Positions 28,801 to 36,119 of a DNA stretch of 64,000 nt are shown here, one piece after another (the first letter of the stretch is position 1; each line of letters starts with the position of its first letter). The notes beneath the pieces are model-generated. The model did not search any database. It worked only from the letters and a program-made list of their open reading frames with translations, and was not told the DNA's origin. The DNA comes from Candidatus Nitronauta litoralis. Its GTDB lineage: Bacteria > Nitrospinota > Nitrospinia > Nitrospinales > Nitrospinaceae. The stretch covers positions 1,488,001 through 1,552,000 of the forward strand of contig CP048685.1 of the NCBI GenBank assembly GCA_015698285.1. The letters are read 5' to 3'. A program made the translations under genes and the position numbers.

Positions 28801-29766
28801 GAAGTCGCGGCCGATGTTGTAACGGAAGGGGCGGCTACACCGGGGCTGGCGGAACTGGATGCTGAAATACTGGGAGATGTGACCGTCGATGCCACCGCTG
28901 ATGTGACGGCAGATGTTGCCGGTGATACCGCAGCGGAAGAGGCGGGAGAAGTCTCCGCGGAAGATGCGGGGGAAGCTGTCTCAGAACAAGAAGCAGAATC
29001 TGTGAATGAGTGCGGTGGTTGTTCATGTGCCAATTCTTTCACGGGTGACTCTCTGGTCCAGTCAGAAAACGGCCCTGTTGCCATCTCCAAAATCAGGAAG
29101 GGCATGCGGGTCAAAGCTTACGATGAAAAAACAGGAGAGATCGTGATCCGGCAGGTAACCGAGGTCACCTCGCGTACCACCCAAAACCTGATCGTGCTTC
29201 ACATTGGAGATGTTGCGATCGAGACCACAGCCAACCATCCCTTTTGGGTGGAAGGCAAAGGCTGGGTCGTTGCCGGGAAACTTAAGGAAGGAAATCTGCT
29301 GAAATCCCTTAAAGGCAACCCACACAAAATTTCCCGCATTGAGCAACGGAAAGGGGCCTTCAAAGTTCATAACTTTGAAGTCGAAGGAGCTCATAATTAT
29401 TTTGTCTCTGAAAAACAGTTATTGGTGCACAATCCAATACCCATTTTTGGGCCAGAACAATTTGGTGGAATTCAACCTATGGCATATCCGGCACATAGTT
29501 ATTACAAAAACAACCTATATGACGAGGGAGGAAACTTTCTTGGCATCAGGCTGACAGGACAAGAAACCTACTATTTTAATAATACTGAAATTTATAATGT
29601 TTGGGAGGGACCCTATCGCGCTGGCCTGGCTGAGGAATTTAATCCTGGAGATATACTGGAAGGACCCAATATTGATGGTTTTAATCCTGGAGATGCTGGC
29701 CTGCCAGAAGACTTTCTCCAGCCACAACTGCCAGTTGAAGTTGTAGATTGTGCTGAAGCAGCTTAA
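22816..29766 (+). CDS. Giant exported SpvB / FG-GAP / Rhs / Hint polymorphic-toxin-type protein
   Basis: 2316 residues. A signal peptide (FVFLFTSLLFLIVPTNALLA) leads into an SpvB/TcaC-like domain (about 50-380). About residues 399-766 hold seven FG-GAP-like repeats of the form DVNGDGRADYCR, each with a calcium-loop motif and a second cysteine 12-20 residues on. A long YD/Rhs-repeat shell (about 800-1920) ends in ARYYNPVIGRFLTADT and NNPVTFADPTGHG. Then come a basic helix, an alanine/acidic low-complexity stretch, a Hint autoprocessing domain (about 2071-2206, CANSFTGDSLV to LLVHN), and a 110-residue tip with no known catalytic motif. The layout is that of secreted Rhs/Tc-type toxins, which encapsulate and release the tip. 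No immunity gene follows directly. Confidence 0.88.
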   Translation: MCRFFQKVLPSRNYNLFVFLFTSLLFLIVPTNALLAKSTFQQSQAKKQTLPTPEFSAGTTGSSTFSLPLRVPPGTRGMQPELEIVYDSDSDNGYLGLGLFLNGLSEIRRCPATLAQDGFKGTLNYDEDDRFCLDGNGVNDGRLKVISGNYGADGSEYRTERDTFRKIVARSKAGSGPASFDVWLKDGTYLQYGTAGSNGSRVMNSQGKGVRIWALNSVTDRNGNYYFIKYTGSPPDMDTGENIDSPGQYYPEFIYYTGHQNSTTDFKRMVQFKYIRNSYPSQGDDDGGWVETNALLKEIVTCISESKNLDSPDSNCETPGTRIATRYKLSYEENLNYGTSIVRQIEECDANDVCLPPVTLHWDEGTSSFGSYSDSSLTVSDMGYPSDKKAKIQYPRLFGDVNGDGHVDFCRAVGDATRSLSCALGGKDEFSQPYWPSSSSSVVDFGVWDTPGELVDVNGDGRDDFCRFIDKGNGYSQLSCALATESGFSDGKFKTPDDDLYTSSSNKEPRGFFDVNGDGRADYCRNNEDKILSCEIATSQGFAWNQFQSPENKKFVFGSNDRPQAFTDVNGDGRADYCRVIDKDNNKRVACALALQSGFEDSGFESPVMKSKAGVKFSLGEKGEDNPWNFGDVNGDGRSDFCRTVKDSKGNKSLKCALAQEDSFGSTRDSYGNVTDPIEILYPGPADRSFDFGYSIEDGFPRIFTDMNGDGLVDYCRVVGYPYYLSCAMMGIGTYGANASPSPNLQNKNYPQTIQDVTGNGKGDYCAANGTTENASDILTCMQGISPLQKVVAVDNGIGGITRIDYKPLTDQSVYRFSGQLPDYPIQKVEDSQYVVSASHVSDGQGNTYDYSYFYENATTSLSGLGNLGFRARTKADPQLGSKNTTVYKRDFPDFNFQFKTLVDQNLLCNQDTQNLSDTSPCVDTPKNLLTRTQFYYKCVDTLDHQECDNATKVARVEVTTKSKEDFGFGYKQLSSFAYDRFGNQTQISDYGDINQSSHFVSTCSFYQNDETNWQNGFLLYQKISTNPTCPEDQSAWETYKFNNKSDLSFKQNTYDTGTMNRSTSLAWDNQNNMWLGSKMTYDSVYGNLVRQDQMSGNPARLIPHTDTHLTYESTFNTFPLVKTSPPPDPGENASFKLTESYAYDARFGSRVAVTDVNGKTSTVCLDSYGRVEDTQGPMPGSEYGAIQPDINCLSTNNYTYLSGPEKGSSVLTLSHMERKYTQNDNGTPSGYSQKIKTRETWNDGDMENWHVSKVYYDGLKRDYKTTAKGDDGQWIITEKLYKAQNLPWKQTLPYFEGAPEKYWIEKDYDSQGRSKWIKTPYVNASGEKSVTKNTWSYQAGNTIVTTANSEGNPDSNDNPRYIKSTVFSFFNSQRRTVSMEINDAPESVTKYDYTPLAQPSRVTLPNGVINKVTFDSLGRKTTLEETNMGVTRFFYTPRGTLGHTKDAKGQTIHLEYDNLNRLKREAWENAQSEITKTVGYTLDVVKDSDQFKNTLGRLVHAEIQDKDGNKESSKTYGYTPYGKQNAIKVDIPKISQISNSSANRHHTFKMRYNPKGRMTRYQFDDGTFVESRYSTGGGNLKDIQYNGNDVSPAPAITYSNFNALGQPQNTTSSNRITEKLWYYPMGNIREQFISSPDSSLLNTIYEWDRLNNVTDLFDCNFTDANSLCGNNGTSKENFSQHLIYENNRLITANAPGQYNKLSFEYDWSGNIIRKDGLDFEYTGNQFRQDTGGHNYIASYDDNGNMEHFKNKTIDQTLELTYDVKNQLKKLEGAGDAKKYTYDYTGSRIIQESASVTTFYPAPFYEISVFSGTVQHTKYLMGPGGKLVAFTVNDSGEADPPVGVPQPGTIFHFHKNQVGSVALVTNHNGEQVSRVFYKPYGEIFRPDANDNHFRPKFNGKELDEQANLYYFSARYYNPVIGRFLTADTRLGGKVFTQDAFNRYAFALNNPVTFADPTGHGVFKKIWKGIKKAGHFIKKHIKQVAMVAVGVALVAAEVAADVVTEGAATPGLAELDAEILGDVTVDATADVTADVAGDTAAEEAGEVSAEDAGEAVSEQEAESVNECGGCSCANSFTGDSLVQSENGPVAISKIRKGMRVKAYDEKTGEIVIRQVTEVTSRTTQNLIVLHIGDVAIETTANHPFWVEGKGWVVAGKLKEGNLLKSLKGNPHKISRIEQRKGAFKVHNFEVEGAHNYFVSEKQLLVHNPIPIFGPEQFGGIQPMAYPAHSYYKNNLYDEGGNFLGIRLTGQETYYFNNTEIYNVWEGPYRAGLAEEFNPGDILEGPNIDGFNPGDAGLPEDFLQPQLPVEVVDCAEAA

Positions 29767-29935
29767 ACTATGGACAAATCAGTAAGAAGTTAGCAATGGA
29801 CAGAAAATATTTATTTCAAATTTTGTAGAGATAGTACCCATTCAAAAGTTTTCAGGCGAATTTTAAATTCTCAACCCCACCATAATTTATTTCCACCAGA
29901 CAGAAAAGAATCTGGCAGAACCCATCGCTTCAAAA

Positions 29936-29968
29936 TAAAAAGGCCTGCCGCTAAAGCGGTAAGCCTTA
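29936..29968 (-). terminator. Rho-independent terminator
   Basis: The stem AAGGC-CTGCCGCT / AGCGGTAA-GCCTT (13 pairs with one mismatch and one G-U) has a two-base loop. On the minus strand it is followed by TTTTTATTTT. It would stop transcription coming from the right, where only gene remnants remain. Confidence 0.6.
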
Positions 29969-29983
29969 TATAGTGAAAATGGG

Positions 29984-30070
29984 GCGGGGACTACCAAATC
30001 AACCCCACAACTTATTACAAGGTATGAGGTTATTGCATTCAAATATTATCAGATGCCCCCAATGTTGCCC
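29984..30070. repeat. Left copy of island-flanking direct repeat
   Basis: Starts with GCGGGGACTACCAAAT (16 bp identical to 41244-41259) and stays alignable for ~90 bp with the same spacing to ATCAG (64 bp) and a C-rich end. It lies in the same orientation as the right copy, one on each side of the tyrosine-catabolism genes. Read on the minus strand, both copies begin at the end of a short open frame. Confidence 0.55.
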
Positions 30071-30330
30071 CAAAAGTTTTCTTTCCAAGATCAGTAATTT
30101 TGCTTACTAACGATAAAATGTTACAAGGTTCTATCGGGAAAAAGTACCCATGAAAAGAAACGCTATTGTAAGAAAACATAAAACCCCAAAATTTTACTAG
30201 TTGAATCTAAGGTTTATTGTTATGACCCACTATACGTCGTCAGATGAATCTGTCCGTATTGTGATTTAAATTAGAGACACATTGATTCTATATTCCACCT
30301 TATAAAAGTTCAACATTGCGTTAAGCGACC

Positions 30331-30390
30331 TTGGATTTTCGGAAGCGGCTCGGTCATTTTAATTCGAAAAGGCTCTATGATGGTTCGCAT
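30331..30390 (-). pseudogene. Tryptophanase / tyrosine phenol-lyase start remnant
   Basis: A minus-strand ATG with a good AGGAGG site seven bases upstream is followed by MRTIIEPFRIKMTEPLPKI, which closely matches the conserved N-terminus of tryptophanase and tyrosine phenol-lyase (PLP beta-eliminating lyases, ~460 residues). The frame then loses similarity and meets a stop within a few codons. Only ~20 codons of a deleted gene survive. Confidence 0.6.
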
Positions 30391-31075
30391 TGTTCCTCCT
30401 TCGGCATGGATATCCCTTCGTTTCCAGCAGGTGTTGGCAGCTTGATCTTCCTTATGAACTAATATAGGTCGTTCCATGTGAAATGGGTTCCATAACCTGT
30501 CGTGAATTTTGTGCCGGTTAATAAGTTTGAGAAAATGCCTTTTAAAGCAGGTCTATTAAGGTCACCCAGATATCAATGGTAAACTCGAATTTACTGAACT
30601 AGGGAAATGGCCGACTGCCACGACCTTGCAGTCGGCTGGCGGGAAAACCTAAACCTCTTCCCAGGCTGGCACGTTTCGAATTTTTTTTTTTCAACTCAGA
30701 GCAAAATATTAAAAAATTTATCGCAAAATTTGTTCGAATTTTCCGGATTTCTGTCAGGTAAATTGGAAAGCCTGTTAACGATTATTTTTAAAGAGGTTAA
30801 CAGGATTTTCGGGCCCTGTTTCAAGCCCTTCCGTCGGGTGAGGGCCCCTCAATTCAAAAAAGAATTTTGGTCAGAACCCCAAGTTGGATGTACATTGAAT
30901 AGAGGGGAAAAGTTTAAAACCCCAGAGGAAAAACTGAAAGGTTTGACAGCCTGAGAAACTTCAGTAGTTTGGATAACATCTAATATTTAAAGGAAAACGT
31001 GAGGAGAGAAAAACTAAGGGGGGGGCGATTCGAATAACAATAGAAATTTGCGGCCAGTAATGTCAGGAGGTCCAA

Positions 31076-32206
31076 ATGGAAACGGAATCATCGCCTGGTA
31101 TCGTCAAAGTTCATTCTATAGAATTTGTTGTCGAGTATATTGATCGAAGTCGTGAGTTTTACGTCAACAAACTGGGGTTTCATGAATCGCACCGGTCTAC
31201 ACCGGAATGGGAACATGAGTTCAACAGCAAAGGGATCATTTTCAGTTCCAACGATATTAAAGTCCTCGTATCCGCTCCACTTTCTTCGCACAGCTATTCC
31301 GCCGATTTTTTAAAATTACTTTCTCCCGGCATTCGTAAAGTCAATCTCCAGGTTGAGAGCCTGCAACGGGCTTTGGATTTTCTGGGAGCGCACGATGCCA
31401 CATTCATTCACGACCCGAAAGAAATACATTCCGCTAATTGTTGTCATCGCATGACCAGTATTGCGACACCGATCGGATTTCTCGAAATCGGTTTCATTGA
31501 AATTGATGGCGATGAAAATGAAATCCCAATGTTCCAATCCTGCAGAATAGAAAAAGGCCTTTCGGCCCCCTTCCAGCGGATTGATCATATGACAATCAAC
31601 ACCCGGACGATATTTCCCATATGCAGTTTTTTCGAACACGTTCTGAACCTGAAAGAATTCTGGCGGGTTGCGTTTCACACTCCAGACAGCTCTTCAGGTG
31701 AACATGGCACCGGGCTTTCGTCCAGAGTCATGTGGGACCCGGTTTCAAAATTAAAGTTTGCGGTGAACGAACCTCTCCATCCGCATTTCAACGATTCCCA
31801 GATCCAGACCTTCATTGAAAAAAATCACGGATCCGGTATCCAGCACGTGGCCCTGTCCGTTCCGGATTTGATCGATTCAGTCCATAGTCTTCGTTTGCAG
31901 GGAATCGAATTTTTGGAAACTCCCGATGCCTATTATGATTTGCTGCCGGAGCGCATGCGGAAGAATCAGATTTCCAGTATCAGGGAAAATCTTGAAGATT
32001 TAAGAAAAGAGCGCATCCTGCTGGATGGTCAAAATGAAAACTATCTATTACAGATTTTTTTGAAAGAGGCTTCCCAGCTATATCACGAAGACGATGCGGG
32101 GCCTTTCTTTTATGAAATCATCCAGCGCGAAGGACACGATGGATTTGGTGAGGGTAATTTTCGTGCGCTTTTCGAAGCTATTGAATTTCAGGAGGTCCAA
32201 AGTTGA
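31076..32206 (+). CDS. hpd: 4-Hydroxyphenylpyruvate dioxygenase
   Basis: 376 residues, two vicinal-oxygen-chelate domains. Converts 4-hydroxyphenylpyruvate + O2 to homogentisate + CO2 with non-heme Fe(II). The iron ligands are visible in the second half: His in FQRIDHMTINT, His in SGIQHVALSV and Glu in GPFFYEIIQREG. The terminal GNFRALFEAIE helix that gates the active site is intact. AGGAGG lies just before the ATG. The domain has the normal length (~360-380). First gene of the homogentisate operon; the stop overlaps the next gene's TTG start. Confidence 0.95.
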   Translation: METESSPGIVKVHSIEFVVEYIDRSREFYVNKLGFHESHRSTPEWEHEFNSKGIIFSSNDIKVLVSAPLSSHSYSADFLKLLSPGIRKVNLQVESLQRALDFLGAHDATFIHDPKEIHSANCCHRMTSIATPIGFLEIGFIEIDGDENEIPMFQSCRIEKGLSAPFQRIDHMTINTRTIFPICSFFEHVLNLKEFWRVAFHTPDSSSGEHGTGLSSRVMWDPVSKLKFAVNEPLHPHFNDSQIQTFIEKNHGSGIQHVALSVPDLIDSVHSLRLQGIEFLETPDAYYDLLPERMRKNQISSIRENLEDLRKERILLDGQNENYLLQIFLKEASQLYHEDDAGPFFYEIIQREGHDGFGEGNFRALFEAIEFQEVQS

Positions 32207-33054
32207 GGCTGCTTCGATATATAACAGAATCCCAGGAAGCGAGCCATGGTCTTCTTCTGGATAATTGCGTCTATCCTCTTCCGGGGATGACCACGACAGA
32301 AGCTATGAGTTCCTTGAGTCAAAACAGCGATACGTGGAATTGGATCGTAGATCAGGAACCGCGGGCTCTCGGGGAATTATCCTTATTGCCTCCAGTGGAG
32401 AACCCGGGCGCCTTTCTGGATTTCTATACCTTCGAGGAGCATGTTAAAACCTGCCGTCAAAAGCGGGGTCTGGGAATGGTTCCGGAATGGTATGAATACC
32501 CCGTCTGGTATAACGGTTCGCCTCGCTGTTTCAGCGGTGATCAGAGCCAGGTAGAGTTTCCTGTAATGGAAACGAAAAAGGACTTCGAACTCGAACTCGC
32601 AATAGTGATTAAAAAGCACTGTCATCGGATAAAAGAAAAAGAAGCGGCACATTTTATTGGAGCGTATACCATCGTCAATGATTTCAGCGCGCGCTCTCTT
32701 CAAGAAAAAATCATGCCGGTTGGGTTGGGGCCGGCAAAGGCGAAGGACTTTAATACCGGCCTGGGGCCCTGGCTTGTCACACCAGATGAGATCCCGGACT
32801 CTCGCAATCTTAAAATGCGTGCCTGGGTTAATGATGAACTCTGGAGTGATGGCAACAGTGGATCCTCCCAATTCAGTTTTGAACAAATGATCGCCTTTGC
32901 CTCGGAGCACCAGACGCTGTATCCGGGTGATGTGCTGGCAAGCGGAACGGTGGGTGGCGGCTGCGGCCTGGAACTGGGCCGGTTTCTAAAGTCCGGTGAT
33001 CAGGTAACTCTCGAAATCGAATCTATCGGAAAACTCACACACTGGGTAGCGTGA
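32203..33054 (+). CDS. Fumarylacetoacetate hydrolase-family enzyme
   Basis: 283 residues. Hydrolyses fumarylacetoacetate (or maleylacetoacetate directly) to acetoacetate plus fumarate/maleate, the last ring-fragment step. FAH-fold motifs: FYTFEEHVKTCR, DFELELAIVI with the metal-binding Glu pair, YTIVNDFSARSLQ, KAKDFNTGLGPWLV and SGTVGGGCGLELG. Translation starts at TTG 32203: it overlaps the hpd stop as TTGA, and GGAGG lies seven bases before it. No maleylacetoacetate isomerase gene is in the cluster, so either it is encoded elsewhere, isomerisation is spontaneous/glutathione-driven, or this enzyme takes the cis isomer. It is shorter than eukaryotic FAH (~420). Confidence 0.9.
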   Translation: MRLLRYITESQEASHGLLLDNCVYPLPGMTTTEAMSSLSQNSDTWNWIVDQEPRALGELSLLPPVENPGAFLDFYTFEEHVKTCRQKRGLGMVPEWYEYPVWYNGSPRCFSGDQSQVEFPVMETKKDFELELAIVIKKHCHRIKEKEAAHFIGAYTIVNDFSARSLQEKIMPVGLGPAKAKDFNTGLGPWLVTPDEIPDSRNLKMRAWVNDELWSDGNSGSSQFSFEQMIAFASEHQTLYPGDVLASGTVGGGCGLELGRFLKSGDQVTLEIESIGKLTHWVA

Positions 33055-33058
33055 TTCC

Positions 33059-34228
33059 ATGATTGGTTATCGTAAATTCGGCAACCTTCCCTCGATGCAC
33101 CACACCGTGCACCGCACTGGCGACCAGTTGCTTTACGAATACTGTTTCACCAGGAAAGGGTTTGATGCCCCTTACTCCATTCTCTATCTTCACCATCCTC
33201 CAACGGGTGAATTCAGTACCCGGGCATTCCTGGACGCTGAATGGCCCACCGTTGAAAAAAGAAAAGCACCTGTTCTCCAAAGGCGACATTTCCGGAGCGA
33301 TCAATTCGATGGGTGTAATAATTTAATTTCCGGCCGCGTCCTGCTTGCTTTCAACGATCATTTAACGTATGGGTTGTGCCGCCCCAAAACATCCACCCCT
33401 ACTTTTTTCTCAAACAATGATGCAGATGAGCTTTTTTTCCTGATGGAGGGGGAAGTCCAGTTGCAGTCCCTGTTCGGGAGTATAAAACTTGTTCCCGGCG
33501 ATTACCTGATTATTCCGCGATCCTGCCCATACCGTTTTAATTTCGAAAAATCACCCAGGTTGATGTTCGTCGAGGCCCTACACGGGATCGGGATACCTCC
33601 ACAATTCCTCAATGAATCCGGCCAATTTAAAATGGACGCACCCTATTCCGAGAGGAGTTTCAAAACTCCCTGCTGGGATGATGCATTATTTGAAAATGAG
33701 GAACAGCGGGTGATCGTCCGCAAGCGCCAGGGCATATTCACTGAAACCTTTTATTCAAAAAATTATTTTAAACTGGAAGGTTGGGACGGCTGTGTTTATC
33801 CGGTCGCGTTGAGCCTGGACCGTATTCAACCTAAAACAGGGCGGGTGCATTTGCCCCCTTCATCGCACCTAACATTTTCCGGGCCTGGGTTTGCTGTAAT
33901 GAGCTTTCTTCCTCGTGTGCTCGACTTCGACGAAAACGCTATCCCCTGTCCTTTCTACCATTCTTCTGTAGATTGTGACGAGTTGCTTTTATATGTTTCC
34001 GGAAAATTTACAAGTCGCAAAGGCATCGACCGTGGTTCTATCAGTTTCCACCCGGCCGGTATTCCGCATGGCCCCCACCCGGGTACTTACGAGGCTTCTA
34101 TTGGACAAAAAAGAACCGATGAACAGGCGGTGATGGTTGACACTTTCGACCCACTCCTATTAACCACCGCAGGCACTGTATTGGAAGACCCTGACTATCC
34201 CGACAGCTGGAAGGAATCAACCCAATGA
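33059..34228 (+). CDS. hmgA: Homogentisate 1,2-dioxygenase
   Basis: 389 residues of the cupin-type homogentisate dioxygenase family. Opens the homogentisate ring with O2 to maleylacetoacetate. Visible are the N-terminal YRKFGNLPSMHHTVHRTGDQLLYEY, DELFFLMEGEVQLQS (cupin strand) and VPGDYLIIPRSCPYRF. The C-terminal metal site shows FYHSSVDCDELLLYVSGKF and HPAGIPHGPHPGTYEASIG. It is somewhat shorter than the classical enzyme (~430-445), matching a compact bacterial subgroup. Five bp after the hydrolase; its stop overlaps the flavin reductase ATG (ATGA). Confidence 0.9.
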   Translation: MIGYRKFGNLPSMHHTVHRTGDQLLYEYCFTRKGFDAPYSILYLHHPPTGEFSTRAFLDAEWPTVEKRKAPVLQRRHFRSDQFDGCNNLISGRVLLAFNDHLTYGLCRPKTSTPTFFSNNDADELFFLMEGEVQLQSLFGSIKLVPGDYLIIPRSCPYRFNFEKSPRLMFVEALHGIGIPPQFLNESGQFKMDAPYSERSFKTPCWDDALFENEEQRVIVRKRQGIFTETFYSKNYFKLEGWDGCVYPVALSLDRIQPKTGRVHLPPSSHLTFSGPGFAVMSFLPRVLDFDENAIPCPFYHSSVDCDELLLYVSGKFTSRKGIDRGSISFHPAGIPHGPHPGTYEASIGQKRTDEQAVMVDTFDPLLLTTAGTVLEDPDYPDSWKESTQ

Positions 34229-34869
34229 CACGACATGTGGAATTCAATACGATCAAGCCGGAAGAAGAGTTCTGGGTCGAAATTTATCATTTGATGAATT
34301 CAATCGTCCAACCGAGGCCCATCGCCTGGATTTCCAGCATTTCTGAACATGGGCAACACAACCTTTCTCCCTTCAGTTATTACAATATTTGTTCCATGAA
34401 TCCTCCGGTCATATCCAATGCTGTTTTTTACAATCGGGACGGTTCGGAAAAAGATACGCTCCGAAACATCAAATCGACGCAAAATTATATTGTCGGCTGT
34501 ATTTCGTTCCCTATAGCCGACAAGGCCAACGTTACCTCGGCACCATTTGAACCGGGAGTGGATGAGTTTCAGGAAGCAGGTGTGGACTATGTCGACCGTG
34601 GTCCGGGAGAACCCCGGTTAATTGCAGACAGCCCGGTGCAACTGGTTTGCGAGCTGAACCAGACGGTCAAACTGGGTGAGGGGGCGGGCGTAGGGACGCT
34701 TGTTCTCGGAAACGTCAAAAAAATTCTGATTTCGAAAGCATTGGAGAAGATGGACTGGAAAAAGGGATTGCCTCCGGAAGCGGTTGATAACGTCGGCAGG
34801 ATGGGTGGCGATTATTACACTCGCACCAGGGACCTGTTTCAGATAGAACGGCCCATTGTCAAAAAATGA
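34225..34869 (+). CDS. Flavin reductase-like (FMN-binding split barrel) protein
   Basis: 214 residues of the DIM6/NTAB flavin reductase-like family, which binds FMN and often supplies reduced flavin to a monooxygenase or acts on small substrates. It shows HLMNSIVQPRPIAWISSISEHGQHNLSPFSYY, the characteristic FMN-site start, and YIVGCISFPIADKANVTSAPF. It is coupled to homogentisate dioxygenase by an ATGA overlap. No monooxygenase partner is in the window; its place in tyrosine breakdown is unknown. Confidence 0.8.
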   Translation: MTRHVEFNTIKPEEEFWVEIYHLMNSIVQPRPIAWISSISEHGQHNLSPFSYYNICSMNPPVISNAVFYNRDGSEKDTLRNIKSTQNYIVGCISFPIADKANVTSAPFEPGVDEFQEAGVDYVDRGPGEPRLIADSPVQLVCELNQTVKLGEGAGVGTLVLGNVKKILISKALEKMDWKKGLPPEAVDNVGRMGGDYYTRTRDLFQIERPIVKK

Positions 34870-34896
34870 CGGTGAGGTCGCGGAAGGTGGCAAACT

Positions 34897-36075
34897 ATGG
34901 AAAATTTTCAAAAAGCCTCATTTATTTATGGAGCCGTGCGCACTCCAATTGGAAAGTTTAATGGTGGGTTGGCAACGGTTTCTGCCCCGGAACTCGGAGC
35001 CATCGCCATCAGGGAAGCGGTGCGCCGCAGCAGTATTTCGCCGGATCAATTCTCAGAAGTTTTCATGGGCAACGTAGTGTCTGCCGGAATCGGGCAGGCC
35101 CCGGCCCGCCAGGCCGCCTTAAAAAGCGGACTGCCTGAAAGTATTGGGGCCACGACAATCAATAAAGTCTGCGCTTCCGGTCTCAAAGCAGTAATGCTCG
35201 CTGATCAGGCTGTCCGGTTGGGTGAAGCGGAATTCGTGGTAGCGGGCGGGATGGAGAATATGAGCTGTTCCCCTTTTCTACTTCCACAAGTGCGACGAGG
35301 TCACAAGCTGGGAAACACGGAAATGGTAGACAGCATGATCCATGACGGGTTATGGGATCCTCACGAGAACCAGCACATGGGCGAGTTGTGCGAACAGGTC
35401 CTCAAACAGTTCTGCTTTTCCCGGGAAAAACAGGACCATTTTGCCCGGACCAGTTATCTGAGGGCTCGTGAGGCGCAGGAGGATGGGACTTTCGCTCGGG
35501 AAATCGCAGTTGTCACCCTCCATCAAAAAGGAAAGCAGCAGGCAATTGAAAAGGACGAACAACCCTATGAAGAAGATCTGGACCAACTGTCCTTCATGCA
35601 CCCTGTGTTCAAGAAGGAAGGAGGGACGCTAACCAAAGGTAATAGCGCAAAAATAAACGATGGCGCGGCCGCTTTGGTCATTGGTAAGGAGATACGGGGG
35701 CTGGACCCAATGGCACGGATTGTGTCCTACGCTACCCATGCACAATCTCCTGCCACTTTTGGTCTGGCTCCCTTCGGTGCCATTCAAAAAGTCCTCGCTC
35801 GAACGGATTTAAGCCTGGACGATATTGATCTGTTCGAAATCAACGAAGCCTTTGCTGGCATCTCTATGGCAGTCAATGACCTTCTGGGACTTGACGGGGA
35901 AAAGGTAAACATCCATGGAGGTTCTATTGCACTGGGACATCCCATTGGGGCTACCGGCGCCCGGATACTGGTGACTCTTTTGTATGCGTTAGAAAAAAGA
36001 AACTTGAAACGAGGCTTGGCTGGCTTGTGTATTGGAGGGGGGGAAGCCATTGCCATGATTGTAGAACGAATGTAA
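34897..36075 (+). CDS. Acetyl-CoA C-acetyltransferase (thiolase)
   Basis: 392 residues, a type II thiolase. Catalytic residues: nucleophilic Cys in NKVCASGLKAVML, His in HGGSIALGHPIGATGARI and Cys in LAGLCIGGGEAIAMI. Together with the next gene it would turn acetoacetate from tyrosine into two acetyl-CoA. Length is standard. It starts 27 bp after the flavin reductase gene. Confidence 0.95.
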   Translation: MENFQKASFIYGAVRTPIGKFNGGLATVSAPELGAIAIREAVRRSSISPDQFSEVFMGNVVSAGIGQAPARQAALKSGLPESIGATTINKVCASGLKAVMLADQAVRLGEAEFVVAGGMENMSCSPFLLPQVRRGHKLGNTEMVDSMIHDGLWDPHENQHMGELCEQVLKQFCFSREKQDHFARTSYLRAREAQEDGTFAREIAVVTLHQKGKQQAIEKDEQPYEEDLDQLSFMHPVFKKEGGTLTKGNSAKINDGAAALVIGKEIRGLDPMARIVSYATHAQSPATFGLAPFGAIQKVLARTDLSLDDIDLFEINEAFAGISMAVNDLLGLDGEKVNIHGGSIALGHPIGATGARILVTLLYALEKRNLKRGLAGLCIGGGEAIAMIVERM

Positions 36076-36119
36076 ACGGCGGTTGGGTCCCACATCTTCC
36101 CTGAATGGAGGAAGATGTT

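Larger units (their letters stand above)
29767..31075. other. Gene-poor scar between toxin gene and tyrosine-catabolism cluster
   Basis: About 1.3 kb without an intact gene. It holds a minus-strand terminator, one copy of a repeat shared with 41.24 kb, a minus-strand reading-frame end (LGKKTFGATLGASDNI then stop, 30031-30130) resembling a recombinase C-terminus, and a tryptophanase-type start remnant. An inverted repeat CCGACTGC/GCAGTCGG lies at about 30611-30634. An open frame at 30607-30954 has no family resemblance. The picture is repeated insertion and decay. Confidence 0.6.

Noticed and set aside
28623-29114. Long minus-strand open frame inside the giant Rhs gene (163 codons)
   Set aside because: It is antisense to the Ala/Asp-rich and Hint regions, is Ser/Pro/Thr low-complexity and has no family likeness; a composition artefact.
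30607-30954. 115-codon plus-strand frame before hpd
   Set aside because: No ribosome site, odd composition (F/K/R rich) and no homology; lies in the insertion scar.
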